The notes: a model not told the origin generated them from the letters alone. Positions 7,971-16,248 are shown, numbered from the stretch's first letter. The stretch: 22,747 nt of DNA from Oscillospiraceae bacterium (GCA_017545325.1 JAFWOX010000092.1:1-22747), one strand, 5' to 3'. Translations and numbers: made by a program.

Positions 7971-10814
7971 TTATTCAGCCGCGTCCTCCGCAGCCGCTTC
8001 GACTTCGAAGTAGTCCTCGACGCTCTCATAGAGGCCGCCGGTGAAGCTGCCGTCGAAGTCCATGCTGTAGTACAGGTCGAAGCCGGTGTAGCCGGTGGGC
8101 TCCTCGGAGGTGCCGCTGCCGGTGGCGTAATCCGCAGCCAGCTCCGCAGGCACGGTGAAGGTGACGGTGTAGGTGCCGGCGCCCTCAGCGACCTCGAACT
8201 CGACGGAGGATTCGTCATACTCCATATCGCCGTTGTAGTACCGCTCGTAGTTGCAGCAGACCACATCGTCGATGGTGATGGTGGTGATATCGGGCAGGGT
8301 GGTGGTGATCTCGAAGGAACCGGTGTAGCTGCCGTCCTCGTTCTTGCTCATGCCCTGGTAGTCGATGTTCATGACCGCCTTGTTCTGGCCGTTCTGGGCG
8401 ATAGCCTTGGAGTTCACGGCGTTGTACAGGGCGTCGAAGGACCAGGCCAGACCGTCGTAAACGATGGGGTAAGCCGCAGGATCGTTGGTGTCCACGCCCC
8501 AGTTCAGGGTGAAGCTGTGGCTGATGGCCTGATCGCTGGAAAGCACGTTCACGAAGCCGATGGGATCCAGCGCGTTGCCGCTGATGGAGCCGAAGCCGAT
8601 GTCGAACTGGCCGACCATCATCTTGTTGTAGTACACGTCGGACCAGACGTTGCCGCACCAGAAGTCGGCGCTCAGCTGATACACGCCGCCGCAGACGGAC
8701 TCATCATTGAAGGCGGTCTCGAAGAAGGTCTTGATCTCGTTATGGTACTGCTCCTCCTGGGTGGGCCGCATCCAGGCGATCTCGATATGCAGCACGGTGG
8801 GATTCTCCTTGGTGCCCGGAGTGATGGCGCCCTCGGCCTCCAGCTCGGTGAGGGCCAGGCGGAAGTAATCCCGGGCCAGCTCCAGGGAGTAGCCGTAGCC
8901 GTCGGTATCCTCAAGCAGGGTCTCCACAGCCTTCTTATGGGGCTCGGTGACGGCGTAGCTGAGGCCGTTCTCGGGATCGGACATATAGTTGGAGCTCAGG
9001 TAGTCAACGGAGGGGATGCTGCCCCGGGCGTTGGCGAAGGTGAGGCGGTCGATGGAGTAGCTCAGAGCCTGGACGAAATGGTGGTTGGCCAACCAGGGCT
9101 TCAGCTCCCAGTAATCGCTCTTGGCGGTCTGGGTGACGGTGCCCTCCTCGCCGAACAGGTATTCCCAGGTCTCGGCGTCGGTGGCGTTCACGTTCAGCTT
9201 GAAGTTGGAGGTACCGGTGGTGCTCCGGGTGCGGGGATCGTTCCGGTACTCATCCAGGTAATCCTTGGGGATGCCGGAGGCGTCGAAGTGGCCCGCCAGG
9301 AACTCATTGAAGCCGGCGGTGGTATCCTCGTTCGCCGCGGTGAAGATCTTCACATGGATGCCGGGGATGGAATACTTGGTATCCGCAAAGACATAGTTGG
9401 GGTTCTTGGTGTAGACGATCTGCTGATCCTGGTCGTAGCGGCTCAGGTAGTAGGGGCCGACGGACAGGGCATTGTCCACGGGGGTCTCGGTGGCGTCGGC
9501 ATTGAAGCCGAAGATGTTGGTCACGGTGACCAGGTCGATGAACTCCTGGGGCAGGGGCACGTACAGAACGCTGGAGATGTTGTACATGGCATAGAACTGG
9601 GTCTGCTCATCGGTGAAGGTGACCTCGAAGTAGTTCTTGCCGTCCTCGTTGTAGACCTTCACGCCCACGTTCGCCCACAGGTCGTCGTTGGGGCCGGAGG
9701 CGGTGGCGTCATAGTAGGCCTTGGCGCCCGCGATGCCGGCGGTATCCATATTGGCCAGCTCGGAGCCGCGGTACAGGTTGTTGGACTGGGTGAGCATCAT
9801 CTTGAAGGTGGTCACATAGTCCTCCAGGGCTACGGGGCGGCCGTTGAAGGCCTTCCGGGATTCCATCTCGGAGCCGGTGGTGTACACCAGGCCGTCGTCC
9901 CCGGTGCGGACCTCGAAGCGCCAGGTGGTGGCCATGCCGTCCCCGTCGTCATCGTTCACGGCAACGGGCTTCTCCTTGGCCAGCTCGGGGATCCAGTCAT
10001 AGCCGTCCTTGGTGGCGTTCATGAAGTTGGTGTTGAAGCTGGCGCCCTGATAGGTGAAGAGGTCGCCCACCTGGCTGCCCTGGTCGTTCCAGTAGTTCAT
10101 GGTGCCGGGGTCGTTGGCTTCAAAGATGTGGTAGTACTGCTTCCACTCGGGGTTCTCCTCGTACTCCAGGTCGGCGGTGATGGCGCCCTCAGCCAGGATG
10201 CCGAAGCCGTAGCCGACAATGTAGTTCTCGGTGCCCAGGGTGATGCGGGGGTTGTACATGACATAGCCGCCGTCCTCAAAGAGGGAGACGCCGGTGATGC
10301 CGGTGCTGACGGCGTAGCGCTCCAGGATGCCCAGGACGCGGGTCCGCTCGGCATTGGTCTCCTTCTTATAGGTGAAGAGACCGTCGGCCAGGGGGATCTC
10401 CGCCTGGATCGCCGCAACGGCGTCCTCGTAAGCGCCCTTGATCTCGGCTACGGTGTTGGCCCCTTCGATGGCCTCAAGACCGGCCTCGTAGGCGGCGTTG
10501 GCGGCAGCCCATTCGCTGCCGATCTCGCCCTCGATGGAGGCCCAGAGGTTGTCCAGGTCATGGGCGGTGTAGGCGCGGAAGTCCTCCCGATCGATGTAGG
10601 CCCCGTCCCAGGGGATCTCGGGGGTGGGTTCGGGGGTGGGCTCGGGGGTGGGCTCGGGCGTCGGCTCCGCGGTGGGCTTCGGAGCGTCTGTGGCGGGGGC
10701 GGCTGTCGCGGGAGCGTCGGTCTGGACGGGCTGCACGGTATTGTTGCAGCCGGCCAGCAGCGCCAGCACCAGCAGAGCACTCAGCAGAAGCGCGATGAGT
10801 TTCTTGCTGTTCAT
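7971..10814 (-). CDS. oppA: Oligopeptide-binding lipoprotein OppA/AmiA (solute-binding family 5), enlarged
   Basis: This is the extracellular receptor that captures peptides for the OppBCDF importer. The N-terminus is a lipoprotein signal with lipobox LLAGC; Cys23 would be lipidated. It is followed by a Pro/Thr/Ala linker with PEPT repeats (about 24-67). Residues about 70-142 form an Ala/Glu-rich helical stretch, and the binding fold starts near 145. Family-5 features include the 'V.LEDYVTTFKMML' and 'VGPYYLSRYD...I.YTKNPNY' motifs. It has 947 residues, against about 550-660 usually; the C-terminal part from about 800 is beta-rich and ends in an acidic tail. GAGGAGG lies 7 nt before the ATG. 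It is first in the operon, behind a promoter near 10920-10948. Confidence 0.93.
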   Translation of the reverse strand: MNSKKLIALLLSALLVLALLAGCNNTVQPVQTDAPATAAPATDAPKPTAEPTPEPTPEPTPEPTPEIPWDGAYIDREDFRAYTAHDLDNLWASIEGEIGSEWAAANAAYEAGLEAIEGANTVAEIKGAYEDAVAAIQAEIPLADGLFTYKKETNAERTRVLGILERYAVSTGITGVSLFEDGGYVMYNPRITLGTENYIVGYGFGILAEGAITADLEYEENPEWKQYYHIFEANDPGTMNYWNDQGSQVGDLFTYQGASFNTNFMNATKDGYDWIPELAKEKPVAVNDDDGDGMATTWRFEVRTGDDGLVYTTGSEMESRKAFNGRPVALEDYVTTFKMMLTQSNNLYRGSELANMDTAGIAGAKAYYDATASGPNDDLWANVGVKVYNEDGKNYFEVTFTDEQTQFYAMYNISSVLYVPLPQEFIDLVTVTNIFGFNADATETPVDNALSVGPYYLSRYDQDQQIVYTKNPNYVFADTKYSIPGIHVKIFTAANEDTTAGFNEFLAGHFDASGIPKDYLDEYRNDPRTRSTTGTSNFKLNVNATDAETWEYLFGEEGTVTQTAKSDYWELKPWLANHHFVQALSYSIDRLTFANARGSIPSVDYLSSNYMSDPENGLSYAVTEPHKKAVETLLEDTDGYGYSLELARDYFRLALTELEAEGAITPGTKENPTVLHIEIAWMRPTQEEQYHNEIKTFFETAFNDESVCGGVYQLSADFWCGNVWSDVYYNKMMVGQFDIGFGSISGNALDPIGFVNVLSSDQAISHSFTLNWGVDTNDPAAYPIVYDGLAWSFDALYNAVNSKAIAQNGQNKAVMNIDYQGMSKNEDGSYTGSFEITTTLPDITTITIDDVVCCNYERYYNGDMEYDESSVEFEVAEGAGTYTVTFTVPAELAADYATGSGTSEEPTGYTGFDLYYSMDFDGSFTGGLYESVEDYFEVEAAAEDAAE

Positions 10815-10919
10815 TATGGTTCCTCCTCAAAAATACTATATCCAGGCGAAGACCTGTGATATACGGACTTTATTTGTGTGAAGCGATAGTGTATAAAATT
10901 GCCCGCACAAATATACATT

Positions 10920-10948
10920 ATCATAGCATTTATTCATCCGCTTGACAA
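10920..10948 (-). promoter_or_regulatory. Sigma-A-type promoter of the opp operon
   Basis: On the minus strand, TTGTCA (10943-10948) and TATGAT (10920-10925) are separated by 17 nt in an AT-rich island. They match the housekeeping consensus 5/6 and 5/6. The leader to the oppA ATG would be about 100 nt. No riboswitch, T-box or clear operator was recognised in that leader. Confidence 0.7.
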
Positions 10949-11033
10949 GGATTTTTTCTTTTCTCCGGCGCGATTTGACAGGGCCGCCTACGAATAGACG
11001 GGAGCCGCCGCCGGAGCGGGGTTCAGGCACAAA

Positions 11034-11069
11034 ATATGGACCGGGGAGGCCGTTTCCGACGGCCTCCCC
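11034..11069 (-). terminator. Intrinsic terminator of the dehydratase/CoA-transferase operon
   Basis: An 11-bp perfect GC-rich stem (11043-11053 with 11059-11069) closes a 5-nt loop. On the minus strand it begins 8 nt after the CoA-transferase stop and is followed by GGTCCATATTTTG, a weak U-tract. Position and stem strength support termination. The rest of 10949-11033 shows nothing else recognisable. Confidence 0.65.
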
Positions 11070-11077
11070 TCCTCCGT

Positions 11078-12298
11078 TCAGATGACGCCCTTTTCTTTCA
11101 GCTCCGCCATCTCGGCGTCCGTGAGCCCCAGGAGGCCCTGGTAGACCTTCCCGTTATGCTCCCCCAGCTTCGGGGAACACTTGTATTCCAGTTCATTGCC
11201 GCTCATCTTTGGGGCGAAGCCCGGCACCACCAGCTTTCCCCGCTCCGGATGCTCGATCTCCACCATGGTGCCCCGGCTCCGCAGGTAGGGATCGTTCGTC
11301 AGATCATCCATATCCAGCACCGCCCCGGCGGGGATATCCGCCCGGCACAGGATATCCATCGCCTCCTGCTTGGTATGCCGGCCGGTCCACTCCGCGATCA
11401 GGGCGTCCAGCTCCTCCCGCACCAGGTACCGGGACTGGGGCGTCTTCATCCGGGGATCCTCCAGCAGCTCCTCGTGGCCGATGATTTTGCAGAGGCGCTC
11501 GAACTGGGTGCTGCCGGGGTGCCGGGAGCAGTAAATATGCAGATAGTCGTTATACCCGAAGGGCTTGCAGGGGTACATCCCCGCGGGGGCCACGTTCTCC
11601 ATGGGCATGCCGTTGCCCACCCGCTTGGGGGTCTTGCCCCCGCCCAGGTAGTAGGGCTCCCAGTTGGCCCGGCCGAAGCAGACGCAGGTATCCTGCATAT
11701 CCACCTCGATGCGCTGCCCCTCTCCCGTGTGCTCCCGCTGGAACAGGGCGGCGCAGATGCTGATGGCGGTCATGTAGCCCATGCCCGAATCCCCCACGTT
11801 CACCCCGGGCTGACAGGGGATCCCGTCGGCGAAGCCCGTCATGGCGGGCACGCCGCCCACGGCCTGGCCGATGGGGGCGAAGGCGGGATAGTCCGCATAG
11901 GGCCCATCCATGCCGAAGCCCTTCAGCTGGGTATAGATCAGCCGGGGATTGATCTCCTTCAGCACCTCATAGCCCAGGCCCAGGCGCTCCACGGAGCCGG
12001 GGCCCATATTCTCCACAAAAACGTCCGCCTCCGCCGCCAGCCGCTTCAGCAGGGCCAGGCCCTCGGGGGTCTTTGCGTTGCAGGTGATGGATTCCTTGTT
12101 CATATTCAGCAGGATGAAGCCGAAGCCGTCCTGATCCGGGGAGACGAAGCTGTATCTGCCCTGCTCCCCCTTCACCGGGCGTTCCACCTTCCAGACCTCC
12201 GCGCCCATCCAGGCCAGGGTCTCCGTACACACGGTGCCCGCCTCGAACTGGGTCATGTCCAGCACCTTGATTCCCGTCAGGGGTCCCGTTCCGCTCAT
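11078..12298 (-). CDS. Family III CoA-transferase (CaiB/BaiF), probable 2-hydroxyacyl-CoA transferase
   Basis: The enzyme moves CoA between carboxylic acids. Its 406 residues match the family length. It opens with the typical PLTGIKVLDMTQFEAGT...TLAWMGAEVWKVE and has the nucleophile Asp170 in NVGDSGMG, equivalent to the catalytic Asp of formyl-CoA transferase. Other family motifs are FILLNMNKESI, 'ENMGPGSVERLGLGY' and 'RLIYTQLKGFG'. In clostridial hadA and fldA operons such an enzyme activates the 2-hydroxy acid for the neighbouring dehydratase, which is the likely job here; the exact substrate cannot be read. GGAGG lies upstream of the ATG, and the start overlaps the previous stop by 4 nt. 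It is the last gene before the terminator. Confidence 0.9.
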   Translation of the reverse strand: MSGTGPLTGIKVLDMTQFEAGTVCTETLAWMGAEVWKVERPVKGEQGRYSFVSPDQDGFGFILLNMNKESITCNAKTPEGLALLKRLAAEADVFVENMGPGSVERLGLGYEVLKEINPRLIYTQLKGFGMDGPYADYPAFAPIGQAVGGVPAMTGFADGIPCQPGVNVGDSGMGYMTAISICAALFQREHTGEGQRIEVDMQDTCVCFGRANWEPYYLGGGKTPKRVGNGMPMENVAPAGMYPCKPFGYNDYLHIYCSRHPGSTQFERLCKIIGHEELLEDPRMKTPQSRYLVREELDALIAEWTGRHTKQEAMDILCRADIPAGAVLDMDDLTNDPYLRSRGTMVEIEHPERGKLVVPGFAPKMSGNELEYKCSPKLGEHNGKVYQGLLGLTDAEMAELKEKGVI

Positions 12299-13590
12299 GC
12301 TTCCTTCCCTCCTATGATCCGTTCCTCAATGAACCGGCCCACCAGCCCGGTCATGTTTTCCCGATTCCATTTCCGGTCGTCCACCGGGTCTCCCCGGAAG
12401 AGCAGCACGGGGATCCCCGCCTTCTCCAGGGCTTTCACGATGAAGCCGGAGCCCTCCACCGCCTGCATGCAGTTGGCGGGGGCCATGTACACCACGCCGT
12501 CGATGCGGTTGTTCTTCGCCTCCCGCACGAACCAGCCGCTGTTCCAGGGGGGCATGTGGAGAAAATCCTCCATGCCGATATACCGGGCGGCCAGGGCCCG
12601 GAGGGGGTCCTTCTCGAAGCCCTCCCGGATATAGGCGTCCGCCCCCATGGCCAGGTACATGCTCCAGACGAAGGCGGCGCCGTACTTCTGCTCAAAGTTC
12701 TGATAGAAGGCGAAATCGTGCCACAGGCCCCGGCCCAGCCACATGAGCCGGTATTTCTCATTGGGCACCGCCGCATGGCCGGCGTCCGCCAGAGCCTTGA
12801 TCTCCTCATACATCCGCCGGGCGTGGCCCGCCGCCCATTCCGTGCCCCGCTGCCACTGGGCCTGCATGGTGGCGTTGATGGTGTCCACCACCGTCACGGG
12901 GGCCTTGGGAGCCGCGGCGATCAGGTCCCGGGTCCTCCGGTACCATCCCTCCTGCTCGTTGATGAGGGCCATGACCCGAATGAGCCGGTCATAGTCGAAG
13001 GTCCGCCCGGTCTTCCGCTCCAGCCAGGCGATAAGCTCCTTCAGCTCCTCCACCGCCAGATCCAGCCGGTCGGCGTCATACAGCTCCTCCCACCGGTCCG
13101 CAGCCAGGTCCCACCAGTTTTCCGGCACGGTGCGGGGCAGGGTATTCTCCATCATATACAGCTCCGCCCCATAGTTCCTGGCGAAAAGGCCGAAGATCTT
13201 TCCCTGGCAGTCGCAGGTGAGGCGGGTCACCGCCATGGTGGGCCGGGGCAGACCGCCCCAGGGGCCCAGCTGCGCATCCTCGGGATCCAGGCTCTCCCCC
13301 AGCACGGCGGAGCAGTAGGAGCACAGGTCGTCCCGGTAGCCCGCCTCCCTCAGGAAGTTTACATAACGCGGCGTCATCCGCTTGGCGGAGCAGATGGCCG
13401 CCCACCACTGGTTCACACAGAAGGGAATATCCATGGCCCGGAAGATCTCCATGGGCACGTCCGCATTCAGGTAGGCGAAATCCTCCCCGGCCTTCACCCG
13501 GTCGTGGAGGGAGCGGAACCATTCCTTCTGATAGGCCCCGGATTCCTGGGCCGCCTTCAGGGTCTTCACCGCCCTGCGTTCCTCAGCCAT
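12295..13590 (-). CDS. 2-hydroxyacyl-CoA dehydratase, larger (alpha-like) subunit
   Basis: This subunit belongs to the HGD-D family, whose members bind a [4Fe-4S] cluster and, after one-electron activation, remove water from (R)-2-hydroxyacyl-CoA. Its 431 residues resemble the alpha subunits of 2-hydroxyisocaproyl-, phenyllactyl- and 2-hydroxyglutaryl-CoA dehydratases. Candidate cluster ligands are Cys90 or Cys93 (DLCSYCSAVLG), Cys126 or Cys128 (RLTCDCQG) and Cys374 (APANCMQA). The C-terminal GIPVLLFRGDPVDDRKWN is the family's substrate-side motif. GGGAGGGG lies 6 nt before the ATG, which overlaps the preceding gene by 8 nt. Benzoyl-CoA-reductase-like relatives share this fold, but the CoA-transferase partner favours the dehydratase reading. 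Confidence 0.85.
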   Translation of the reverse strand: MAEERRAVKTLKAAQESGAYQKEWFRSLHDRVKAGEDFAYLNADVPMEIFRAMDIPFCVNQWWAAICSAKRMTPRYVNFLREAGYRDDLCSYCSAVLGESLDPEDAQLGPWGGLPRPTMAVTRLTCDCQGKIFGLFARNYGAELYMMENTLPRTVPENWWDLAADRWEELYDADRLDLAVEELKELIAWLERKTGRTFDYDRLIRVMALINEQEGWYRRTRDLIAAAPKAPVTVVDTINATMQAQWQRGTEWAAGHARRMYEEIKALADAGHAAVPNEKYRLMWLGRGLWHDFAFYQNFEQKYGAAFVWSMYLAMGADAYIREGFEKDPLRALAARYIGMEDFLHMPPWNSGWFVREAKNNRIDGVVYMAPANCMQAVEGSGFIVKALEKAGIPVLLFRGDPVDDRKWNRENMTGLVGRFIEERIIGGKEA

Positions 13591-14755
13591 TGGCCGCCCC
13601 TCCCTTCAATTCCTCAACAAATGCCGCCAGCCTTGCCGGAAGCGTCTCCTCCTTCTCCGCCGGGTAAGGGAGTTTGCAGAACTCCGCCCCCCGGATGCCC
13701 TCGGCCTCCAGCGCCCGCTTCTGCTCCGGGAAATCCCAGCTGGCGGCCTCCTCAAACTGATCCATGCACACCGCAACGCCCTGGGCCCGGGCTTCCAGGG
13801 CCTGGCATACCAGGGCCTCCACCCGCCGGTCCACGGTGGCCTTCTTCGGGGAGGGGACGCGGCAGGTATACCGGGTCACCACCGCCTCCTCCGGCGGGCT
13901 CTCCGGATCCGTGAGGCGCATATAGTACCGCATGCCGCAGTCCTGCTCCTCCCCCACGATCACCGCCCCGGCGCCCTCCAGGCAGGAGTACACCGTCAGG
14001 TCATACTGCTCCGTGCCGCTGAAAAACAGCCGGGGGCCGGGGAGCTCCGGCCAGGCCGCCGCGGCGTCCGCAAGGTCGTTCACCAGGTCCCGGTGCCGGG
14101 CCCGGTCCATGTAGAAGCCCGCCCCGGCGATGACCAGGGCCTCCGACCCGCTCACCCGGGGCCGTTCCGCCTGACGCAGAGCATAAATGCGTCCCATGGC
14201 GGAGCGCTGACCGTTCAGCACATGGATGGCCTCCCGGATATCTGCGTCCGTGACGGGTCTTTCCGCCCATTCCTCCGCCTTTTTCCTGAACTCCGCCGCC
14301 CGGGCCTCGTTATACAGCCGGAATTTCCGGGAAGGGGTAAAGAGCCAGTCCAGAAAGGCCGTATCCGGCACCGGCACATCCGGCTCTGTGCGCCGCAGCT
14401 CCCGGAGATAGAGATAGGCGCGCACCAGCACATCCGTGGAGTTGGATACGGCGAGATAATCCCAGGGCTTCTCCCCCGGGCGCACGATGCGGTCGAACTG
14501 GCTCCGCACCATGGGGTCGAAGCAGGCCTCCAGGTATCTGTCCGCCCAGGCCAGGTCGCTTTTGGGATCCGGGGCGATGCGGATGGGCAGCAGGCCGCCG
14601 GCCAGCAGGTATTCCTCCGGCACGTCCGCCCCCAGGCAGCCCACCACCCTGCCCCCTGCGGCCCGATGGACGGCGGCCGCCTGATTTCCCCGGTCCAGCC
14701 AGACCCGGTACAGCTCCAGAAACGCCGGGTTTTCCAGGGCGCATTCCCGCAGCAT
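13583..14755 (-). CDS. 2-hydroxyacyl-CoA dehydratase, smaller (beta-like) subunit
   Basis: This is the partner HGD-D subunit, 390 residues, close to HadC/FldC size. The N-terminal VVGCLGADVPEEYLLAGGLLPIRI is the family landmark (usually 'G..C.YVPEELI.AAG..P.R'). Cluster-ligand candidates are Cys78 (YLEACFDP) and Cys330 (AVCMDQFEEA). The middle ligand, normally in a 'TCD' motif, reads NSTD (105-108), so a cysteine seems to be missing. It is the first gene of the operon, with AAGGAGG 7 nt before the ATG and a minus-strand promoter at 14793-14821. It overlaps the next gene by 8 nt. The ATPase activator that this enzyme class requires (HadI/HgdC type) is not in the window and must lie elsewhere. 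Confidence 0.83.
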   Translation of the reverse strand: MLRECALENPAFLELYRVWLDRGNQAAAVHRAAGGRVVGCLGADVPEEYLLAGGLLPIRIAPDPKSDLAWADRYLEACFDPMVRSQFDRIVRPGEKPWDYLAVSNSTDVLVRAYLYLRELRRTEPDVPVPDTAFLDWLFTPSRKFRLYNEARAAEFRKKAEEWAERPVTDADIREAIHVLNGQRSAMGRIYALRQAERPRVSGSEALVIAGAGFYMDRARHRDLVNDLADAAAAWPELPGPRLFFSGTEQYDLTVYSCLEGAGAVIVGEEQDCGMRYYMRLTDPESPPEEAVVTRYTCRVPSPKKATVDRRVEALVCQALEARAQGVAVCMDQFEEAASWDFPEQKRALEAEGIRGAEFCKLPYPAEKEETLPARLAAFVEELKGGAANG

Positions 14756-14792
14756 AGGCTTTCCTCCTTTTCCGTTTTCTCCTTTTATTTAT

Positions 14793-14821
14793 AGTATACC
14801 GCAGATCCCGGCAAACGGAAA
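14793..14821 (-). promoter_or_regulatory. Probable promoter of the dehydratase operon
   Basis: On the minus strand, TATACT (14793-14798) matches the -10 consensus 5/6. TTTCCG (14816-14821), 17 nt upstream, is a weak -35. The first gene starts about 38 nt downstream with a strong Shine-Dalgarno sequence. It is back to back with the promoter of the CapA-like gene, whose -35 lies 25 nt away. Confidence 0.6.
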
Positions 14822-14845
14822 GGGGGAATCCGAAAACCTTCGGCA

Positions 14846-14875
14846 TTGACAGAGACCCCGCCCAGGCGCTACCAT
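14846..14875 (+). promoter_or_regulatory. Probable promoter of the CapA-like gene
   Basis: A perfect -35 TTGACA (14846-14851) is followed after 18 nt by TACCAT (14870-14875), which matches the -10 consensus 4/6. The leader to the ATG at 14901 would be about 20 nt. The arrangement with the divergent dehydratase promoter would allow a shared regulator, but no clear operator palindrome was seen. Confidence 0.6.
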
Positions 14876-14900
14876 AGGAAAAAATGCGGGAGGTATGGGC

Positions 14901-16079
14901 ATGGCGTCGGGGGATCTCACCCTGGTATTCGGCGGGGATACCAGCATCGGCTTAAACTGCGAATGGATGTTCCGGGGCGTGGACCCGCTTCTGGCCTCCG
15001 CGGACCTGCGGATGCTCCAGCTGGAGGAGCCCTTCGTGGCCCGGGAGACGGAGGCGGCGGGGCCGGACCGGACCACCGCGGCCCTGACCCCCCTGAAGGG
15101 GCGGATCGACCTGGTCACCCTCTCCGGGAACCACTTCTACGACCTGGGAGAGGACGGGGTGCGGGACACCCTGGACTGGTGCCGCCGGAACGGCGTCGCC
15201 GCCTGCGGCGGCGGCCTGACCCTGGGGGAGGCGGAGAAGCCCGCCTTCGTGGAGAAGAACGGGGTTCGGGTGGGGGTCCTGGCCTGGAACGCCGTGGGGC
15301 CGAAGCTCAGCTTCGCCTCGGAGACCCGGGGCGGCACGTCTTATGTAAACTTCACCCGGGCCTACGTCCCCCTGGAGGAGGAAGACTCCGGGCGGCTGGA
15401 AAACGATATCTGGTCCCTGAAGAAGCCCTTCCGGCTGGAGGGGGAGTTCCTGGGCCGGAATTTCCCGGATCCGGCGAGCCTGGACCGGATGGCGGCGCAC
15501 ATCGCCGGGGCGAAGGCGGAGTGCGACGTCCTCATCGCCTATTTCCACAAGGGCTACGTCCATCAGGCGGCCCGGCTGGGGGATTACGAAAGGCTCATCA
15601 GCCACATGGCCGTGGATAACGGCGCGGATACGGTGATCGGCACCCACTCCCATCTGCTGCACGGGGTGGAGCTGTATAAGGGCCGGGCCATCTACCACGG
15701 CCTCAACAATTTCATCATGTATACCCCTCAGCTCTCCCCCCTGTACAAGGGTCAGGTGAAGGACACCGCCACCAGCCATAACGCGGAATGGGTGAAGAAG
15801 CGGGTGGAGCGCTTCGGCTTCGTGCCGGATCCGGAGTATCCCACCTACCCCTTCCACCCGGACAGCGTCCACTGCGCCTGCGCCAAGCTCGTCATCCGGG
15901 GGGGAAGGATCGCGGCGTATCGCCTTGTCCCCATGCTGGTGGAGAAGGACGGCGCCCCCCGCGTCCACGGCTGCGACGAAAAGGGCCGGGCCACGGCGGA
16001 TTACCTCCGGCGGATCACCGCCGAAGCCGGGCTCAACGCCCGCCTGCGCTGGGACGGGGACGAGCTGATGATCGAATGA
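14901..16079 (+). CDS. CapA-family metallophosphatase-like protein, no signal peptide
   Basis: The 392-residue protein has the PGA_cap/CapA calcineurin-like fold. Metal-site motifs in order are FGGDTSIG near the N-terminus, SGNHFYDLG (the GNH motif), YFHKGYVHQ (usually HWG) and GTHSHLLHG, followed by IYHGLNNF (the usual 'Y.LGNF'). CapA-type proteins are linked to poly-gamma-glutamate export, but many homologues are uncharacterised phosphoesterases. Most have an N-terminal membrane anchor or signal; here the fold starts at residue 5, so a cytoplasmic enzyme is likely. The ATG at 14901 is preferred over the one at 14895 because GGGAGG (14888-14893) is then 7 nt away instead of 1. It stands alone, divergent from the dehydratase operon. 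Substrate unknown. Confidence 0.82.
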   Translation: MASGDLTLVFGGDTSIGLNCEWMFRGVDPLLASADLRMLQLEEPFVARETEAAGPDRTTAALTPLKGRIDLVTLSGNHFYDLGEDGVRDTLDWCRRNGVAACGGGLTLGEAEKPAFVEKNGVRVGVLAWNAVGPKLSFASETRGGTSYVNFTRAYVPLEEEDSGRLENDIWSLKKPFRLEGEFLGRNFPDPASLDRMAAHIAGAKAECDVLIAYFHKGYVHQAARLGDYERLISHMAVDNGADTVIGTHSHLLHGVELYKGRAIYHGLNNFIMYTPQLSPLYKGQVKDTATSHNAEWVKKRVERFGFVPDPEYPTYPFHPDSVHCACAKLVIRGGRIAAYRLVPMLVEKDGAPRVHGCDEKGRATADYLRRITAEAGLNARLRWDGDELMIE

Positions 16080-16134
16080 AGCCCGCTGCGCCGGTGCCCC
16101 GAACCGCGCCGGAGCCTTTGCTGCAAATTTTTCC

Positions 16135-16163
16135 TTGCAATATGCAGTATCGTGTGGTATACT
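16135..16163 (+). promoter_or_regulatory. Strong sigma-A promoter of the rimP-nusA-infB operon
   Basis: TTGCAA (16135-16140) and TATACT (16158-16163) are separated by exactly 17 nt, within a local AT-rich stretch. Transcription would start near 16170, leaving a leader of about 80 nt before rimP. It is the best promoter match in the window. Confidence 0.8.
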
Positions 16164-16190
16164 CCAAATGTTAGTAGAGTAGGTATGGAC

Positions 16191-16217
16191 AGAGTGGGTC
16201 GATCCCCACTCTTTTTT
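16191..16217 (+). terminator. Leader attenuator/terminator upstream of rimP
   Basis: A perfect 8-bp stem AGAGTGGG/CCCACTCT (16191-16198 with 16205-16212) closes a 6-nt loop and is followed directly by a T-run to 16217, a textbook intrinsic terminator. It sits between the promoter and rimP, starting about 20 nt after the predicted transcription start, so the operon must read through it. NusA, encoded in this operon, modulates pausing and termination, so autoregulation is plausible (inference). No large alternative antiterminator fold was found. Confidence 0.8.
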
Positions 16218-16248
16218 CTGGCCCCTGTGGCCCTTGTCGGAGGTACGC

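Noticed and set aside
8517..10859. 780-residue plus-strand open frame opposite oppA
   Set aside because: It mirrors oppA codons, is Gly/Val/Leu-rich and low in complexity, and has no motif or ribosome-binding site. oppA has a lipobox, family motifs and a strong Shine-Dalgarno sequence.
10840..10945. Riboswitch in the oppA leader
   Set aside because: The leader of about 100 nt shows only a very short possible stem (4 bp) and no conserved riboswitch core or terminator.
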